This document shows, one piece after another, positions 10,933-21,389 of a stretch of 36,767 nucleotides of DNA. The DNA lies in contig PDIP01000096.1 of assembly GCA_002811645.1 (NCBI GenBank), forward strand, positions 1 to 36,767, written 5' to 3'. The notes under the pieces are model-generated. The model ran no database searches. It had not been told where the DNA came from and was given only the letters and a program-made list of their open reading frames with translations. How positions within the stretch are numbered: position 1 is the first letter of the stretch; each line of letters begins with the position of its first letter. The DNA comes from Corallochytrium limacisporum (lineage: Eukaryota > Opisthokonta). The position numbers were made by a program, and so were the translations under genes.

Positions 10933-11840
10933 CACCATATACCAACTACGTCTTTTGCTCTTTCCGTTCTTACTAAGGTCTGGATTGTATTTCTGAGTAG
11001 GTGGTGGCATAATATGTCCAGTTTTCGGGGCGTACAACTGACGGATATAGTTATGCTCTGGACCGCTGGCAATTAACGACTGCGCACGCAGTGGTGTCTA
11101 TGACATACTTGCAATACATTGGTGGCCATGACTCTTACAAAGGCAAGCCATTACAACGAACTGCAAAGAATGAACAAACTGTCCACACAACTAGAACACA
11201 AGAGAGAACTCTACTCTTGAATCCTTCAAGCTCATGACGAGAACGAATGTTCACCAGCGGTCTGAATATGGATTTCCTTTCAGAATTACCATTTCAGTAA
11301 CATAATTCCCTAGTCCTCCTCTGTGACGATGAGAACTGAATCGCTTTGCTTGTGATTCGATTGAATGCTAGGACTCTCTACCCCAGCGAGCACCGTCAAA
11401 GTCTAAGTGAATGGCCGCTGCATGCACACAAGGCCCGTCGTACTAGTCAAAATTGTAAGACCAGGTTGTCAACAGAAAACTGTAATCATGTACCCGTAAC
11501 ACCACGTCGCCAACCGCACCGACGCGCAACGAGCGTCGCCCCTGTCTTAGATGTCAAATAAATGTCACTAACATTCTAAAATCGATCTATTTCACCAAGC
11601 ATCACTTTCATGGACTTCAGGACGACATCGTTGGAGAGTGTTGCAGCTGGTGATCAACGGCAATGATGGTGAACCGTACGCTACCGGACGGTGGCAATAC
11701 CAACCATAGAATTACATGGGCACGGACAGATGTGGACAACGCCAACGTCATGGTCCAGAAAATCACAGGGTACTCCAGGAGCTTCACCTTTGTGCCAGGG
11801 TAGATGTGATTGCGACGTAGCGATGGTCCTTTTCGTGTAA

Positions 11841-11858
11841 CCTAACTACGTGGTTAGG
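11841..11858. repeat. 18-bp imperfect palindrome around TACGTG
   Basis: CCTAAC at 11841-11846 and GTTAGG at 11853-11858 are reverse complements flanking TACGTG. It resembles a dyad for a dimeric DNA-binding protein with an E-box-like centre. It is about 420 bp upstream of the secreted 544-residue protein gene; any link is inference. Confidence 0.4.
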
Positions 11859-12169
11859 CGAACCCGTATAACAGACGAGCTTGCTTGGTTGCTTTTCGTA
11901 TTTGGCAATTCCCGTTCTAGGCCGCAACGACACCACAGCCCGACCTTTCCCCCCCTCCCTGGGGGAGGCTAGGGGACAGCGTTCAACAGCATGTGGCTAC
12001 CCACGCGAGCGTCCTGATCCACCTATGCTCGTAGTTGCAGCACTAGGTTCCTAAATCAGGAAAACAATTTTGATGTTAAGGTTCAAAGGTATGAGAGTAC
12101 ACGTGAGACAAGGAAGAAATACTCTGCAAACGGGCCTTTTGCCACCAGTACAGAGTGTGCATGCTCAGG

Positions 12170-12177
12170 TATTTAAG
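12170..12177 (+). promoter_or_regulatory. TATA box (TATTTAAG) of the secreted 544-residue gene
   Basis: The context is CTCAGGTATTTAAGGATCG. It starts 103 bases before the ATG at 12273. The 15-base core AGGTATTTAAGGATC differs from the sugar-porter promoter by a single base, at the W position. The leader between the box and the ATG contains no other ATG. Confidence 0.6.
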
Positions 12178-12272
12178 GATCGTGATCAACTGACCACTAC
12201 CATTTCAGAGAGCATAAAAGAACACTTTCAAAAGAAGTTTTAATCAAGTTATTAACACATCAAAACGTCACT

Positions 12273-13907
12273 ATGAAGCTCATCAATTCAATCATCTTTG
12301 GATACATGATGGTTCTCCTTGTAAGCGTGGAAGCCATGCCACTTGATGAGGAAGTCAGCCTTGGATCTTTGCAAACTGACGCATCTGCAATTAGGCCTCC
12401 TTCACTGCAGGAGAGTGAGATCTTTTATTGTTCCTGGGAATGGCATCACTGGTCGACTAATGAAACTCTTTGGAACGATCATCTGCCTGAGAAGGACATC
12501 AATGCCACTATCGGTGGCATTTTGGACGTGCGAAGTCTCGCCAAAACCGTTGCTGATCAAGGGAAGGACCTGCCCGAATACATTGGCGCCCGGCTTGGGA
12601 ATTTCTCTGTCTCCAACAAGAATGGCAAAGTTGATCTTTGGCGATCCTTATTGTTCAAGTTGAACGCTCTTACCGCTCCTATTCTTATGGCGCCCTACTA
12701 CATTGAAAGAACGGCCTCCAACTCTGAGAAATGGTATGATTGGTGGCATAGCCTGCAGAGCCTGTTTCCGCAAGGCCAGAAGGCTGCCAATGGCCGTCCT
12801 ATGAAAGGGTACTGTAATCCCAATGCCACCAGCTATGACTACATTCCCAAGAGCGTGTCGTTCCCTGACAATTACATGCCACGCCAAATTCCGATGAACG
12901 AACAGTTCAATACTCACCCTTTGGATCTTCGCAGCTCAGTGTGGACGATGGAAGACAGTCGTGTGCGTACAGCCCCAAGTGAATTTATGGCCCGCAACAC
13001 ACTGAACGACTGTATGGAAGCCAGTTACACATACTCTGAATCCGTCGCCGAACAAGTAACAAGCACTTCTTCTCAGCAGTTCTCCAGCTCCCTCAAGCAG
13101 TCCAGTGAGGTGAGTCTGAGCTCAAAGGTCTCTACAAAATTCATGGGAATTGGTGCCTCCATCACTGCTTCCATCAAGGCCGGCCTCGAACAGACGGCTA
13201 CGCGAGCCACAACTACTTCCGAAACTGTTTCCCAGGGAACAACACGGACCGTGACGTACGGACCCATCAAGCCTCAGATTCCACCCAGTACCCTCCTCAA
13301 CATCACAATGTGGGCGGATCAGGTCGACGCAGACCTGTACTACACCGGTGATGCTCGCTGGCACGACGACTATACTGGTTTGCAGCTGTACATGCAGGGC
13401 CATGGTAAGCAGTACTCTGGCAAAGGGGATATTCCAAGCCTTATAAGCAGGAACATTCTGACCACTCCTGCAAAAATCAAAAATGTAATTCGTAAGGTCT
13501 CTGACTTACTAAATGCGGATTGGGATGAAGTATTCATCCAGAACCTTGTCACCGCATCTGTTCGGGCCAAGTCGAAGGCCAAGGCGGGCAGCTCTGTACT
13601 AATGGACGTATACCAGTGCGATCTCTCCTCGGACCCGAATATTCACCGCTGTGACAAAGAGACAGCCGTGAGGTACCCAGTTACGGACACCTGCTTGAAA
13701 GGCATTCTCCGGACTGGAGCCAATGACTTCAAAGTTATACCCGGTGTACGCATGAACGTTGCCCCAATAGATGGTCTGCCCATCGACTGCTACGACTACG
13801 AGCTCGTTGATGCAGACCTGAATCGCTTTAAAGTTCACCTCAGAGACGATTGTAACCGGGAGAACGCGGACATTCGCCGTGATGTTGGCAAGATCTTTGC
13901 CCACTGA
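12273..13907 (+). CDS. Secreted protein with aerolysin/ETX-MTX2-like segment
   Basis: This 544-residue protein has a signal peptide at residues 1-21 (hydrophobic core, cleavage likely after Val-Glu-Ala) and several N-glycosylation sequons, for example at Asn63, 78, 184 and 343. Residues 20-250 are rich in aromatic residues and match nothing I know. Residues 252-330 are strikingly rich in alternating Ser and Thr with a short hydrophobic, Gly-containing middle (about 290-302). They are followed by an Ile-Pro-Pro at 336-338 and a beta-type stretch. This order is typical of the transmembrane-hairpin region of aerolysin/ETX-MTX2-type beta-pore-forming proteins, so I infer such a fold. The C-terminal part (from about 440) has six cysteines and may be a binding domain. 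If the inference is right, it is exported and acts on membranes, in defence, predation or digestion. A secreted protein of unrelated fold remains possible. Nothing suggests truncation or frameshift. Confidence 0.6.
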   Translation: MKLINSIIFGYMMVLLVSVEAMPLDEEVSLGSLQTDASAIRPPSLQESEIFYCSWEWHHWSTNETLWNDHLPEKDINATIGGILDVRSLAKTVADQGKDLPEYIGARLGNFSVSNKNGKVDLWRSLLFKLNALTAPILMAPYYIERTASNSEKWYDWWHSLQSLFPQGQKAANGRPMKGYCNPNATSYDYIPKSVSFPDNYMPRQIPMNEQFNTHPLDLRSSVWTMEDSRVRTAPSEFMARNTLNDCMEASYTYSESVAEQVTSTSSQQFSSSLKQSSEVSLSSKVSTKFMGIGASITASIKAGLEQTATRATTTSETVSQGTTRTVTYGPIKPQIPPSTLLNITMWADQVDADLYYTGDARWHDDYTGLQLYMQGHGKQYSGKGDIPSLISRNILTTPAKIKNVIRKVSDLLNADWDEVFIQNLVTASVRAKSKAKAGSSVLMDVYQCDLSSDPNIHRCDKETAVRYPVTDTCLKGILRTGANDFKVIPGVRMNVAPIDGLPIDCYDYELVDADLNRFKVHLRDDCNRENADIRRDVGKIFAH

Positions 13908-16900
13908 GTACTATGGCTCCTTCGCGTCAATACTGTATCCACCATGGTTTCTTGATGATGACAACTACACTGAACTACGAAATATCTCTCGTACAGCAAC
14001 TATCTAAGAATGGCACACATGCCTTCATGTTGAGCACCTCCACTTTGAATGTCCCCGCCACTTTGAAACCCATCAGTCGGGAATACATTGTCTATAAATT
14101 ATCATGCTTGGCATCATCATCATCAAGTTGTAAAAGTGTATCTTGACAGCATTGGTCTTTTACGCCGTGTCCCTAAGGCGTTCAGTAACTGTTGATAGGG
14201 CCGTATTCAATACAGCTCCGCGTCCGCCAAAAGTGCCCTTCATCGCATACTGTCATTTTAACCCAGCCCTGCCTTCCGGCTCTCCGCCTTCAAGGTGTCC
14301 CAGGACGTATTGAGAAGGCCGCTGTCTTCGGGGCGGTTACGAGCCTGAGCCGGGAGGCGCATTTCTTCCCACCCGGCTCTTTTTCAGTGATATAACTTTG
14401 GTGAAGGCCTGGTACGGAGAGCCACATTTAAAGCCATGCAGTTCAAGGACACGTACCCCGGCTGTGCGCTTCCAGCAAGCTCTGTTATTACGAATTTGAT
14501 CCGTAATATGAGCCATAACCTTGATCTGCATGGAAACTTAGGAAAGAGTAAAGCAGGTTAAAGGCGAGATATTGGAAACAAACTAAGGTGGGACCTAGGG
14601 CACAAACAGATGAGTGGAGGAAACCCAGTTTGCAGAACAGAAAACCTTTCACTCTAGCAACGCATAGTATGTTTTCTTTTTTGTCCGTGTCCCGCCATCC
14701 GACGGACAAGGAAGAAATGTCGAGTGACGCAATTTTCGTCTGGCGCGGTCGGTCTCTGGATATACTCACTCTGGGGGCGCGCCAACCCGCCTCCAGGAAG
14801 AAACTTACACGCACGCCACTGCTGTTTCCTTAAAAGGAAGGAAATAGTCCCAAAGTTACTGATTTAGTACATTCAGTATGTAGGTGACCAGAGTTTCTGG
14901 TCCCTATTGCCAACTTCTGCCAATTTGTACCCATAGTTAGAACAGTTATTCAGTCGCGACAAGACTCTCTACACGGTTGCACTAAAAATATACCGTGACG
15001 AAACGAACAAGAGTCAGGGGGTCCGCAAAAACTTGAACCTTGCGCACAGACGCGCATGTCTGGAGTATTGTGAGCAATACACAGACGCCATTCAAGCTCA
15101 CAAGGCACCCTCTGGGACCGCGCTTCCACCAGCACTGCGGTACCAAAGAGACCCAAGCTCTTTGTACTACTACAGCAATCTGCTCAGCCTAATGAACCCA
15201 AGTTGTTTAAATGGGAAAATCATCACCGTCCCTGTGAGCTACCATCGTGTTGGCAGGAGTCGCGAGGTTAGGGGAGGCATTGGCAGTTCGACGACTGTAT
15301 TGAGGGCAGGAATCGACAGATTTTCTAAGTATCGGAGGGAGCTAAGAAAAATAGCCATTGTAGAGGGCAGGAAGGGCAAGGTTAAAAAAAAAGAGGAGTC
15401 AAGGGGAGTTAACAAACGACTGGATGCTGCGCAGGCGTGGCAGGAAGGGGTTCATGGGGGGTAGAACCCCCGGTGAGCTTTTCAGCAGAGTTGGTGTCGC
15501 GCAGCGTTTTCCTTTTATCTTGTGACCACTCGTTGCGTGTCCGCTACCCTCCGACACCTTCGCACGAATTCCTATTGTGAATGTACTGGACTATGCTCAC
15601 GTATTCTGCCTGTTACCCCCCAAAAAGCGCGCATGAAACAGCAAAGGGCCGCTTTTGCGCCGATTTCGCAGTTTTGGTGTGTGAGTTGCCTCATCGGAGG
15701 TTTTCAAATGACCAGCATCAGGGTACCATTGCTGAAGGCTACCTGCTGCGGTTGGTATATTCAGTACTAAGTTTGCAGAGAAAGGAAAGTGGACCATGTG
15801 TGTGCAGCGTGTCGTTTACGGGAGGATGGTGTCGTGTGCTCGGTGTGGTTTAGGGGGTTATATGCTTTTCTGCGGTGTGCGGCGTAATATGCATTTGTGG
15901 ACATGCATCTCTAAGAGAAACAATGAAGATAAAGGCCCAAGAGTGCATCCTCCCTCAAGATGTGTTTCCGCGAAACAATATCAATATTCGCAATCACTTT
16001 CAAAGACACTGCCTCTTCAAGGTACCGCGCTTCCATTGGGAAATGCCATGGCACCTCCAGCTCATAGTTGCCGACAGTCGGATCTCGACGTATCCGGTGT
16101 GCTGGCAATTTTCTCTTCACTCTGCCGCAACTATTAATTCTTTCTCGTACCGTCTTCGTTATTTCTCGCTTCTCCACTATTGTTTACCCGGTGGCAGACG
16201 AAAAATGGAAGAAATGAGTAAAAGATTTTTTCTTAGGACCCCTCTCTTGTTCATAGCTCTCCCCCAGGATCTGGCGGCTCGTCTCGCCTTTCCAATATAC
16301 TAAGTACTATCACTTGACGATTGTGTGGGTTTTGAGTAGGTGTACAATGTGTCATGGAAAAAACTCCAAACTGCACTCCCAGAAACTGCTGCGTTCCCCC
16401 TATATTCCCTCTTTGCCCGTCTGGCAAGTACCATTGAGCCAGGGTGGCCCAAAGATGCTCAATTCCCTATATGTACCAATTCTGTAGGAATGGTTATGTG
16501 GTACTCGATGAACTACCATCTGTCGTTCAATACGAGTAATCGCAGTCCTGACCGCAAGCTGCGAAGGACGGATGGGCAGGGGGGACCCCCTCGTCCGGTC
16601 GTGTGCTGCCCTGGTCTTTACCCACTCCACCTAAATACCCCCCCCCTTCCTTGTCTCAACAAAAAACCCCCTTGTGCCGAGCCCTATACCCCCGTCCCAG
16701 GGAGTTTGGGGGGTGGGGGGTGGTGTGTTCGCAAACTTGAAAAAAAATGGCAGGGCAGCGGAAGGGGAAAAGGGGAAAAGATTTCAGTGGTTTAACGAGC
16801 AGTGGCTAGTCCTGTTGCTTTCGTCTTTCCGTCTTAACGCTTCGAGCTGCGGACAGCAGCTAGCATCTCAACAAAGCGATATGGGATTATCTTAAGTATG

Positions 16901-16972
16901 ATGTGCTTGAACACTATTTTGTTACTTGCGTGTGACGACAAACAATGATCTTAGGTGGGGCGCAGAGATCAC
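13908..16972. other. Intergenic stretch of about 3 kb, no gene recognised
   Basis: I see no supported coding region. The stretch holds a hairpin followed by five T at 14347-14384 and a C9 run at 16638-16646 next to G-rich blocks at about 16701-16721. The 143- and 151-residue open frames at 15033 and 16340 have low-complexity, non-protein-like composition. Confidence 0.55.
14347..14384 (+). other. 8-bp GC-rich hairpin followed by T5
   Basis: GAGCCGGG at 14347-14354 and CCCGGCTC at 14372-14379 are perfect reverse complements with a 17-base loop, directly followed by TTTTT at 14380-14384. In a eukaryote this could be the 3' end of a small Pol III transcript, as four or more T terminate Pol III. 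I found no clear A-box or B-box upstream, so the RNA itself is not established. It lies 440 bp after the stop of the secreted-protein gene. Confidence 0.4.
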
Positions 16973-16975
16973 AGG

Positions 16976-16982
16976 TATTTGA
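16976..16982 (+). promoter_or_regulatory. TATA-like element (TATTTGA) of the Ctr gene
   Basis: ACAGGTATTTGAATAG begins about 100 bases before the ATG at 17072. AGGTATTT matches the first eight bases of the element at 12167, and the distance to the ATG (96 bases) is almost the same. It is weaker than the other two because of the G at position 6 of the box. Confidence 0.45.
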
Positions 16983-17071
16983 ATAGATATGTGGCAGTTT
17001 CTGAACCCAAGATGCTAGATTACAGCACGGATTACATTTAGGAGGGATTTGAATCTAATCTTTTGGAAACA

Positions 17072-17671
17072 ATGCATCCCGCACATATTTTGACAACAGC
17101 TGCTCTGTTGGGAGCCTCAGCTGCGCAGGCAATGGATATGCCTATGCCTCCTCCAACATCCGGAGCTTTCTGCAGCGGCACCGGTGTTGTTATGAACATG
17201 GGATTCGAATGGCAGACTGACATGTGTATTCTTCTGTGGTTCCCAGGATGGGTTCTCGACACCAAGGGCAAATTTGCAGGAGCTTGCATTGGCCTCATTA
17301 TTCTGGCCTTCATCATGTCTTTCAGTTTCAAACTGCGCGGCTACCTGCTCAGCCGCTTCAACGCCGGACAAATCTCTTGGGTCAAGACGTCCATGGATGT
17401 ACACATCTTCCACCTGCTGATGTCAGTGCACTTCGCTGCCAATCTCTTTATCGCATACTTGTTTATGTTGGTGGTTATGACATACAACGGCTTGCTTGTA
17501 TTCTCTGTTCTTCTGGGCTACCTGCTGGGTACCTTTGGCTCATCATATTGCTTCAACAGCAGATGCTCTAGCATGCCCGAAGCTACGAACAATTGTGGAT
17601 CCCAGTCCAACTCGTTCGATGACAAACTGAACTGTGAGCCTGCAGCAGGAACTCACTGCCAAGTTGCCTAA
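17072..17671 (+). CDS. Ctr-family copper transporter
   Basis: This 199-residue protein takes up Cu(I) across the plasma or vacuolar membrane as a homotrimer. The N-terminus has a signal-like hydrophobic stretch ending in Ala-Gln-Ala at residue 20. Met-rich copper-binding motifs follow (MDMPMP at 21-26, MNM at 41-43). Three TM helices follow at about 66-86, 110-137 and 139-158. The family's diagnostic motifs are present: MxxxM in TM2 (Met132 and Met136) and GxxxG in TM3 (Gly149 and Gly153). The C-terminal tail has five cysteines and a His-Cys near the end, resembling the metal-binding tails of Ctr1 proteins. I start at the ATG at 17072; an in-frame TTG nine bases earlier is not needed. The gene is convergent with the DPP8/9-like gene, with 124 bp between stops. 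Confidence 0.92.
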   Translation: MHPAHILTTAALLGASAAQAMDMPMPPPTSGAFCSGTGVVMNMGFEWQTDMCILLWFPGWVLDTKGKFAGACIGLIILAFIMSFSFKLRGYLLSRFNAGQISWVKTSMDVHIFHLLMSVHFAANLFIAYLFMLVVMTYNGLLVFSVLLGYLLGTFGSSYCFNSRCSSMPEATNNCGSQSNSFDDKLNCEPAAGTHCQVA

Positions 17672-17795
17672 ATGCAGTTTGGGTAACGTATCTTTCCGAT
17701 GGTTCTTTTCGGAGCAACACCGTAGACAATCATATTATGTTATTCAATACAGTATGAATTTAGTATAACCAACCGGCATGTTTTACTGTGTACCT

Positions 17796-20700
17796 TCACA
17801 GGTATTGTTGTAACATCTGTAGCACAGTACCCTCGTAGTGTTCTCCTGCAGCTGGTGTGCGTATACCATGGCGTTCGTAAGGGTAAACCTGTAGATGATA
17901 CGGTTTTCCAGCCTTGATTAGTGCATCGACAAACAAGGCAGTGTTGCTGAAATGGACGTTCTCATCAATGAGGCCATGGATGAGCAGGATTCGACCGGGA
18001 CTGCGCGGCAGATCAGCGACATGATTTAGAGCATTACTACGGCGGTAAGCCTCCTCGTTCTCTTCTGGGAGACCAAGATACCGCTCGGTGTAAGCTGTGT
18101 CGTATGCTTGCCAGACCGTGACGGGAGCGCAGCTAATGGCAACCTTGAAGATGTCGGGGTACTGGGCAAGTCCTAGCAGACTTAGGTACCCTCCGTAGCT
18201 CCAGCCGTGGATTGCTACACGTGTGGGATCCAGCCATTGGTGCTCATTGAAGAGGTATTTCAGTCCATCAACCTGGTCGGCCATTTCTGTCCGACCAAGG
18301 CAATTCTTCACTGCGCCCTCAAAGTGCAGCCCTCGACGGGCACTGCCTCTACCGTCAATGACAACAACAGCGTAACCGAGCATCGCCATAACATGCAGCC
18401 GCATGTAAAGCAGACCTTTATGCTCGCGGGTCACCAATTGCACAGTCGGCCCACCATAAATGTACAATACGACTGGGTATCGAATATTCGAGCCGGAGAC
18501 GCCTGCCGCAGAAGAATTACCTACGTCGTGGTAGTGATGATGGTGGTACCCGTCGCCTCCTGAAGTTTGCATCGGGTGCTGGTGTTGAGGCAGCGCGCCG
18601 GGCATGTCGTGCGTAAGAGGTGGTGGTTGCCCCTGGGGTCTGTACAGCAAGCCAAACAGTGAGCAGCCATCTCGTGCATGGAACCGGAAGAGTTCCGGTG
18701 GATTGTAGCCATTGACCACTGCGCTTGGTCGAAGAATTACTTTGGGCGGAGTCCAGACCGCATTGCTGGCATCCATTTGCATGGATGGACGCTGATAATA
18801 GGGGGAATCACCGCTCGGCGACCGATTGTTGGTGCCATTACTGTAACCATTATCATGCTGTAGTTCTTTGAGAATGTCATGGATAATTTCATCCAAGAAG
18901 ACCAGAGAAATAAAAGGGGCAACGTTAAGATTGCTCGAAGTGATGAGGGCCATATTGCAGTCCGCAGACAATTGACACGTGTTATAAAAGCCTGGCTTTG
19001 TGACTCGCAGAGGAGAACGTGTCGGTGAAGGCGGAGACTCGTTGGGATGCATGGGATGGGTCGGTTGGTCATCTTCCAAGGGGCTACCGTGGCCACGTTG
19101 TTGCGCCAGCGTACGGCAGAACCGCCGGTGCTTGGCGTAGGATATCACATACAAATGCAATTCAAGGGGACTATCGTAAGTTCCGATAAACCAAATTAAC
19201 TCCCGCTTCTCATCGACCCAGACCTTGTCTGTCTCTACTTGCCAATCACCCGCAGTCAACGGCAATGAATAGATCCCGTCGCTACGGGGCATGGTTCCAT
19301 CCGGGGTCTTGTCGAATACTTCGTACACATAGTACAGGTGCCGGAATCCAGACTGTTCGCTTGCCCAGATGAATTCGTATGCCGGATTACCCTCGTCGTA
19401 TTCCTGAAGGAAGTGCAGCGTGCTCAGCACATTCACCCAAATATTGCTGCTCTCAACAATAAGTAGATGTGATATCGGGTCATCCTCCTTGGCATCCAAC
19501 AGCAAGGTCTCCATCGTCGGCACTGAGCTCTGAGGAGTAATGGTTGGCTGTCCTGATCTATGGCTCGACCCGACTGATCCGCCCCCTTTGATGCTCCACT
19601 CTTGGTTGGGCAAGATCTCCCGAAAAGACTCAAGAGGAAAAGTCACCAATTCCATTCGAGTCTGCGTACGATTCAACATCTCGACCCAAACGCGGTTGCC
19701 ACAGCGTGTCCATCCCGCACGTACAACGTACTCGCATTCTGGATATTGCTCAGTCAACGGTGGGTACAATGCACGTGTGACGTGTTCTTGACCGTTAAGA
19801 TTCTCGTTGAAGCTAATGGCGAGTAAGTTTGACACTGCATTGGATTCACCTGCCCGGGGATAGCGAATCCCGTCAATGTGGGGATTGATTCCACTTTCCA
19901 TAATGCGAACCACACTTACCGGACCTTCGTCGACCTCAAGAGCCAAAATATGCAGATCCATGTCCCCGTTTGATGCCGCCGCATCTGTATCCATGGCCGC
20001 GCTGCTATTCTGCCGCTGTCGACCACTAGTTTTAGGTCGCCACCAGTATCCAGTGAAACGATGGAATTCTTCTTGCATGACATACTCTGCAAGGCCAGCG
20101 CTGAACCTAGGTACCTTCATGCCGTTCACAGGATCGATCTCTGCCATCGCAACGTAAGTCAGTCGCATCAACTTTGAGTCTGTAAGACGCACAACCCATA
20201 GATCACCATCTCTGACAAAGGCTACAAACTGATCATTGTGTGGACACAATTTCGGATCGAGGAGAGGAATGTGCGCTGACAGTGCGCTCACTTGACCAAT
20301 CGCATTCTTGTTCGAAGAGCCTTGGCCGTTGGTGGTGCTCTGCAAGCCACCACTCCGCCGGGTTATGTTGCTTGTGTTACCGGCATTGAAGCGCTTTGCC
20401 ATCGAAGTTTTGAATGATTCGTCGGCAATGCGCCTATTGGCTGCCTCGGCTGTGTCTGCGGTGTTCACATCATTCTCGTCAGCGCTGTTACCTCCCCCTT
20501 GCCCTGCAATGTCAATCCCCCGCCGGGAGGCGTTGTAAAAGTCGTCTTCAGTCATGACCACTTCCTGTGGTACCAAATCCTCGTGACGGGAGGCACTGGG
20601 TCGCCTGCTGTCACCCAGATTACAGAAGAAAAATCGCCGTCCGACCGCAAAGAATAAACGCTTGCGCTCATCGTCGAATTGATACGTCGTCAGGCCCATG

Positions 20701-21389
20701 GATGCAATTCTGCGCCTTTCACGAATCAGAACTTCTTCCCGCGTTGGTGGTTCTGTGGATGGCACAGCCTGTTTGTGGAAGACGCGATGGAAGTCTGCCC
20801 ACGTGTCCAAATGCACTGTACGTCTACTGGATCCACACCGGTGCCGCAGATCGTCGGCATCCACAAATTTCAATGTGTTCTGCCCGTACTCTGCCTCCAA
20901 GAAATACACACGTTTCCGCTTCAAATCAAACCCAAAGTTGCTCAGGTTGCTGTTGACCAACGTGCTTTGCATCGTTTTCATCTTCTTTACTTCAGCAAGA
21001 AGCTGCTCCCAGTGTGCTTCAGAAGCCCGTGGTGTCTGGCTCCGAAGGTCACCGCCGATATAATTTCCACTATTGCCATCATATGTGTTGGTACCATGTG
21101 AAGAACCTGTGTTTATACTACGCGTCCGGTGCCTTTGTGAACTCGAGCCCGGCAAGAGGCGACTGAGGATCCCAACTGGTCCGTTAGTGCTCACTTGACT
21201 GGTTGAATTTCGGGGTGGTCCGTCCCTGTGGCTAGTGCTTCGTCGCGATGATGAGACGTCGTACCCTCCAGACTTTGTGTACGAACGAGATCCGTATCCT
21301 CCGTTGTAAGAAGGCACAGAACGACCGTCACCGTCCATTGCTGAATAGTCATGCTCTCGCTTAAGATGAGACCTTCCAGACTGCGACAT
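17796..21389 (-). CDS. DPP8/9: DPP8/DPP9-type dipeptidyl peptidase (S9B)
   Basis: This serine peptidase removes N-terminal X-Pro or X-Ala dipeptides. Animal DPP8 and DPP9 act in the cytosol and nucleus, and no signal peptide or TM anchor is visible here. The catalytic triad is Ser1064 in GWSYGG, Asp1142 in GLIDENVHF and His1174 in ERHGIR. The substrate N-terminus-binding Glu pair lies at 440-441 in MQEEFHRFTGYWW, the DPP8/9 form of that motif. The beta-propeller is roughly 140-910 and the alpha/beta-hydrolase domain about 920-1197. At 1197 residues it is some 300 longer than animal DPP8/9. The extra length is a Ser/Arg/Gly-rich N-terminus (1-120) and low-complexity inserts at about 290-365, 790-830, 870-900 and 940-980. 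The ATG at 21389 is the first in frame. Confidence 0.93.
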   Translation of the reverse strand: MSQSGRSHLKREHDYSAMDGDGRSVPSYNGGYGSRSYTKSGGYDVSSSRRSTSHRDGPPRNSTSQVSTNGPVGILSRLLPGSSSQRHRTRSINTGSSHGTNTYDGNSGNYIGGDLRSQTPRASEAHWEQLLAEVKKMKTMQSTLVNSNLSNFGFDLKRKRVYFLEAEYGQNTLKFVDADDLRHRCGSSRRTVHLDTWADFHRVFHKQAVPSTEPPTREEVLIRERRRIASMGLTTYQFDDERKRLFFAVGRRFFFCNLGDSRRPSASRHEDLVPQEVVMTEDDFYNASRRGIDIAGQGGGNSADENDVNTADTAEAANRRIADESFKTSMAKRFNAGNTSNITRRSGGLQSTTNGQGSSNKNAIGQVSALSAHIPLLDPKLCPHNDQFVAFVRDGDLWVVRLTDSKLMRLTYVAMAEIDPVNGMKVPRFSAGLAEYVMQEEFHRFTGYWWRPKTSGRQRQNSSAAMDTDAAASNGDMDLHILALEVDEGPVSVVRIMESGINPHIDGIRYPRAGESNAVSNLLAISFNENLNGQEHVTRALYPPLTEQYPECEYVVRAGWTRCGNRVWVEMLNRTQTRMELVTFPLESFREILPNQEWSIKGGGSVGSSHRSGQPTITPQSSVPTMETLLLDAKEDDPISHLLIVESSNIWVNVLSTLHFLQEYDEGNPAYEFIWASEQSGFRHLYYVYEVFDKTPDGTMPRSDGIYSLPLTAGDWQVETDKVWVDEKRELIWFIGTYDSPLELHLYVISYAKHRRFCRTLAQQRGHGSPLEDDQPTHPMHPNESPPSPTRSPLRVTKPGFYNTCQLSADCNMALITSSNLNVAPFISLVFLDEIIHDILKELQHDNGYSNGTNNRSPSGDSPYYQRPSMQMDASNAVWTPPKVILRPSAVVNGYNPPELFRFHARDGCSLFGLLYRPQGQPPPLTHDMPGALPQHQHPMQTSGGDGYHHHHYHDVGNSSAAGVSGSNIRYPVVLYIYGGPTVQLVTREHKGLLYMRLHVMAMLGYAVVVIDGRGSARRGLHFEGAVKNCLGRTEMADQVDGLKYLFNEHQWLDPTRVAIHGWSYGGYLSLLGLAQYPDIFKVAISCAPVTVWQAYDTAYTERYLGLPEENEEAYRRSNALNHVADLPRSPGRILLIHGLIDENVHFSNTALFVDALIKAGKPYHLQVYPYERHGIRTPAAGEHYEGTVLQMLQQYL

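Larger units (their letters stand above)
5075..12165. other. Long gene-free stretch of about 7 kb
   Basis: No reading frame here looks like a protein family, and the longest are under 165 codons and shadowed on the other strand. I see no transposase, reverse transcriptase, terminal repeats or rRNA. Landmarks are a pyrimidine-rich block around 5240-5340, a G15 run at 7673-7687, a hairpin carrying a perfect Pol III B-box on the minus strand at 7767-7787, a perfect 5' splice-site consensus at 8180-8188, a (CT)10 microsatellite at 10913-10932 and an imperfect dyad at 11841-11858. Unrecognised spliced genes or long non-coding RNAs remain possible. Confidence 0.55.
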
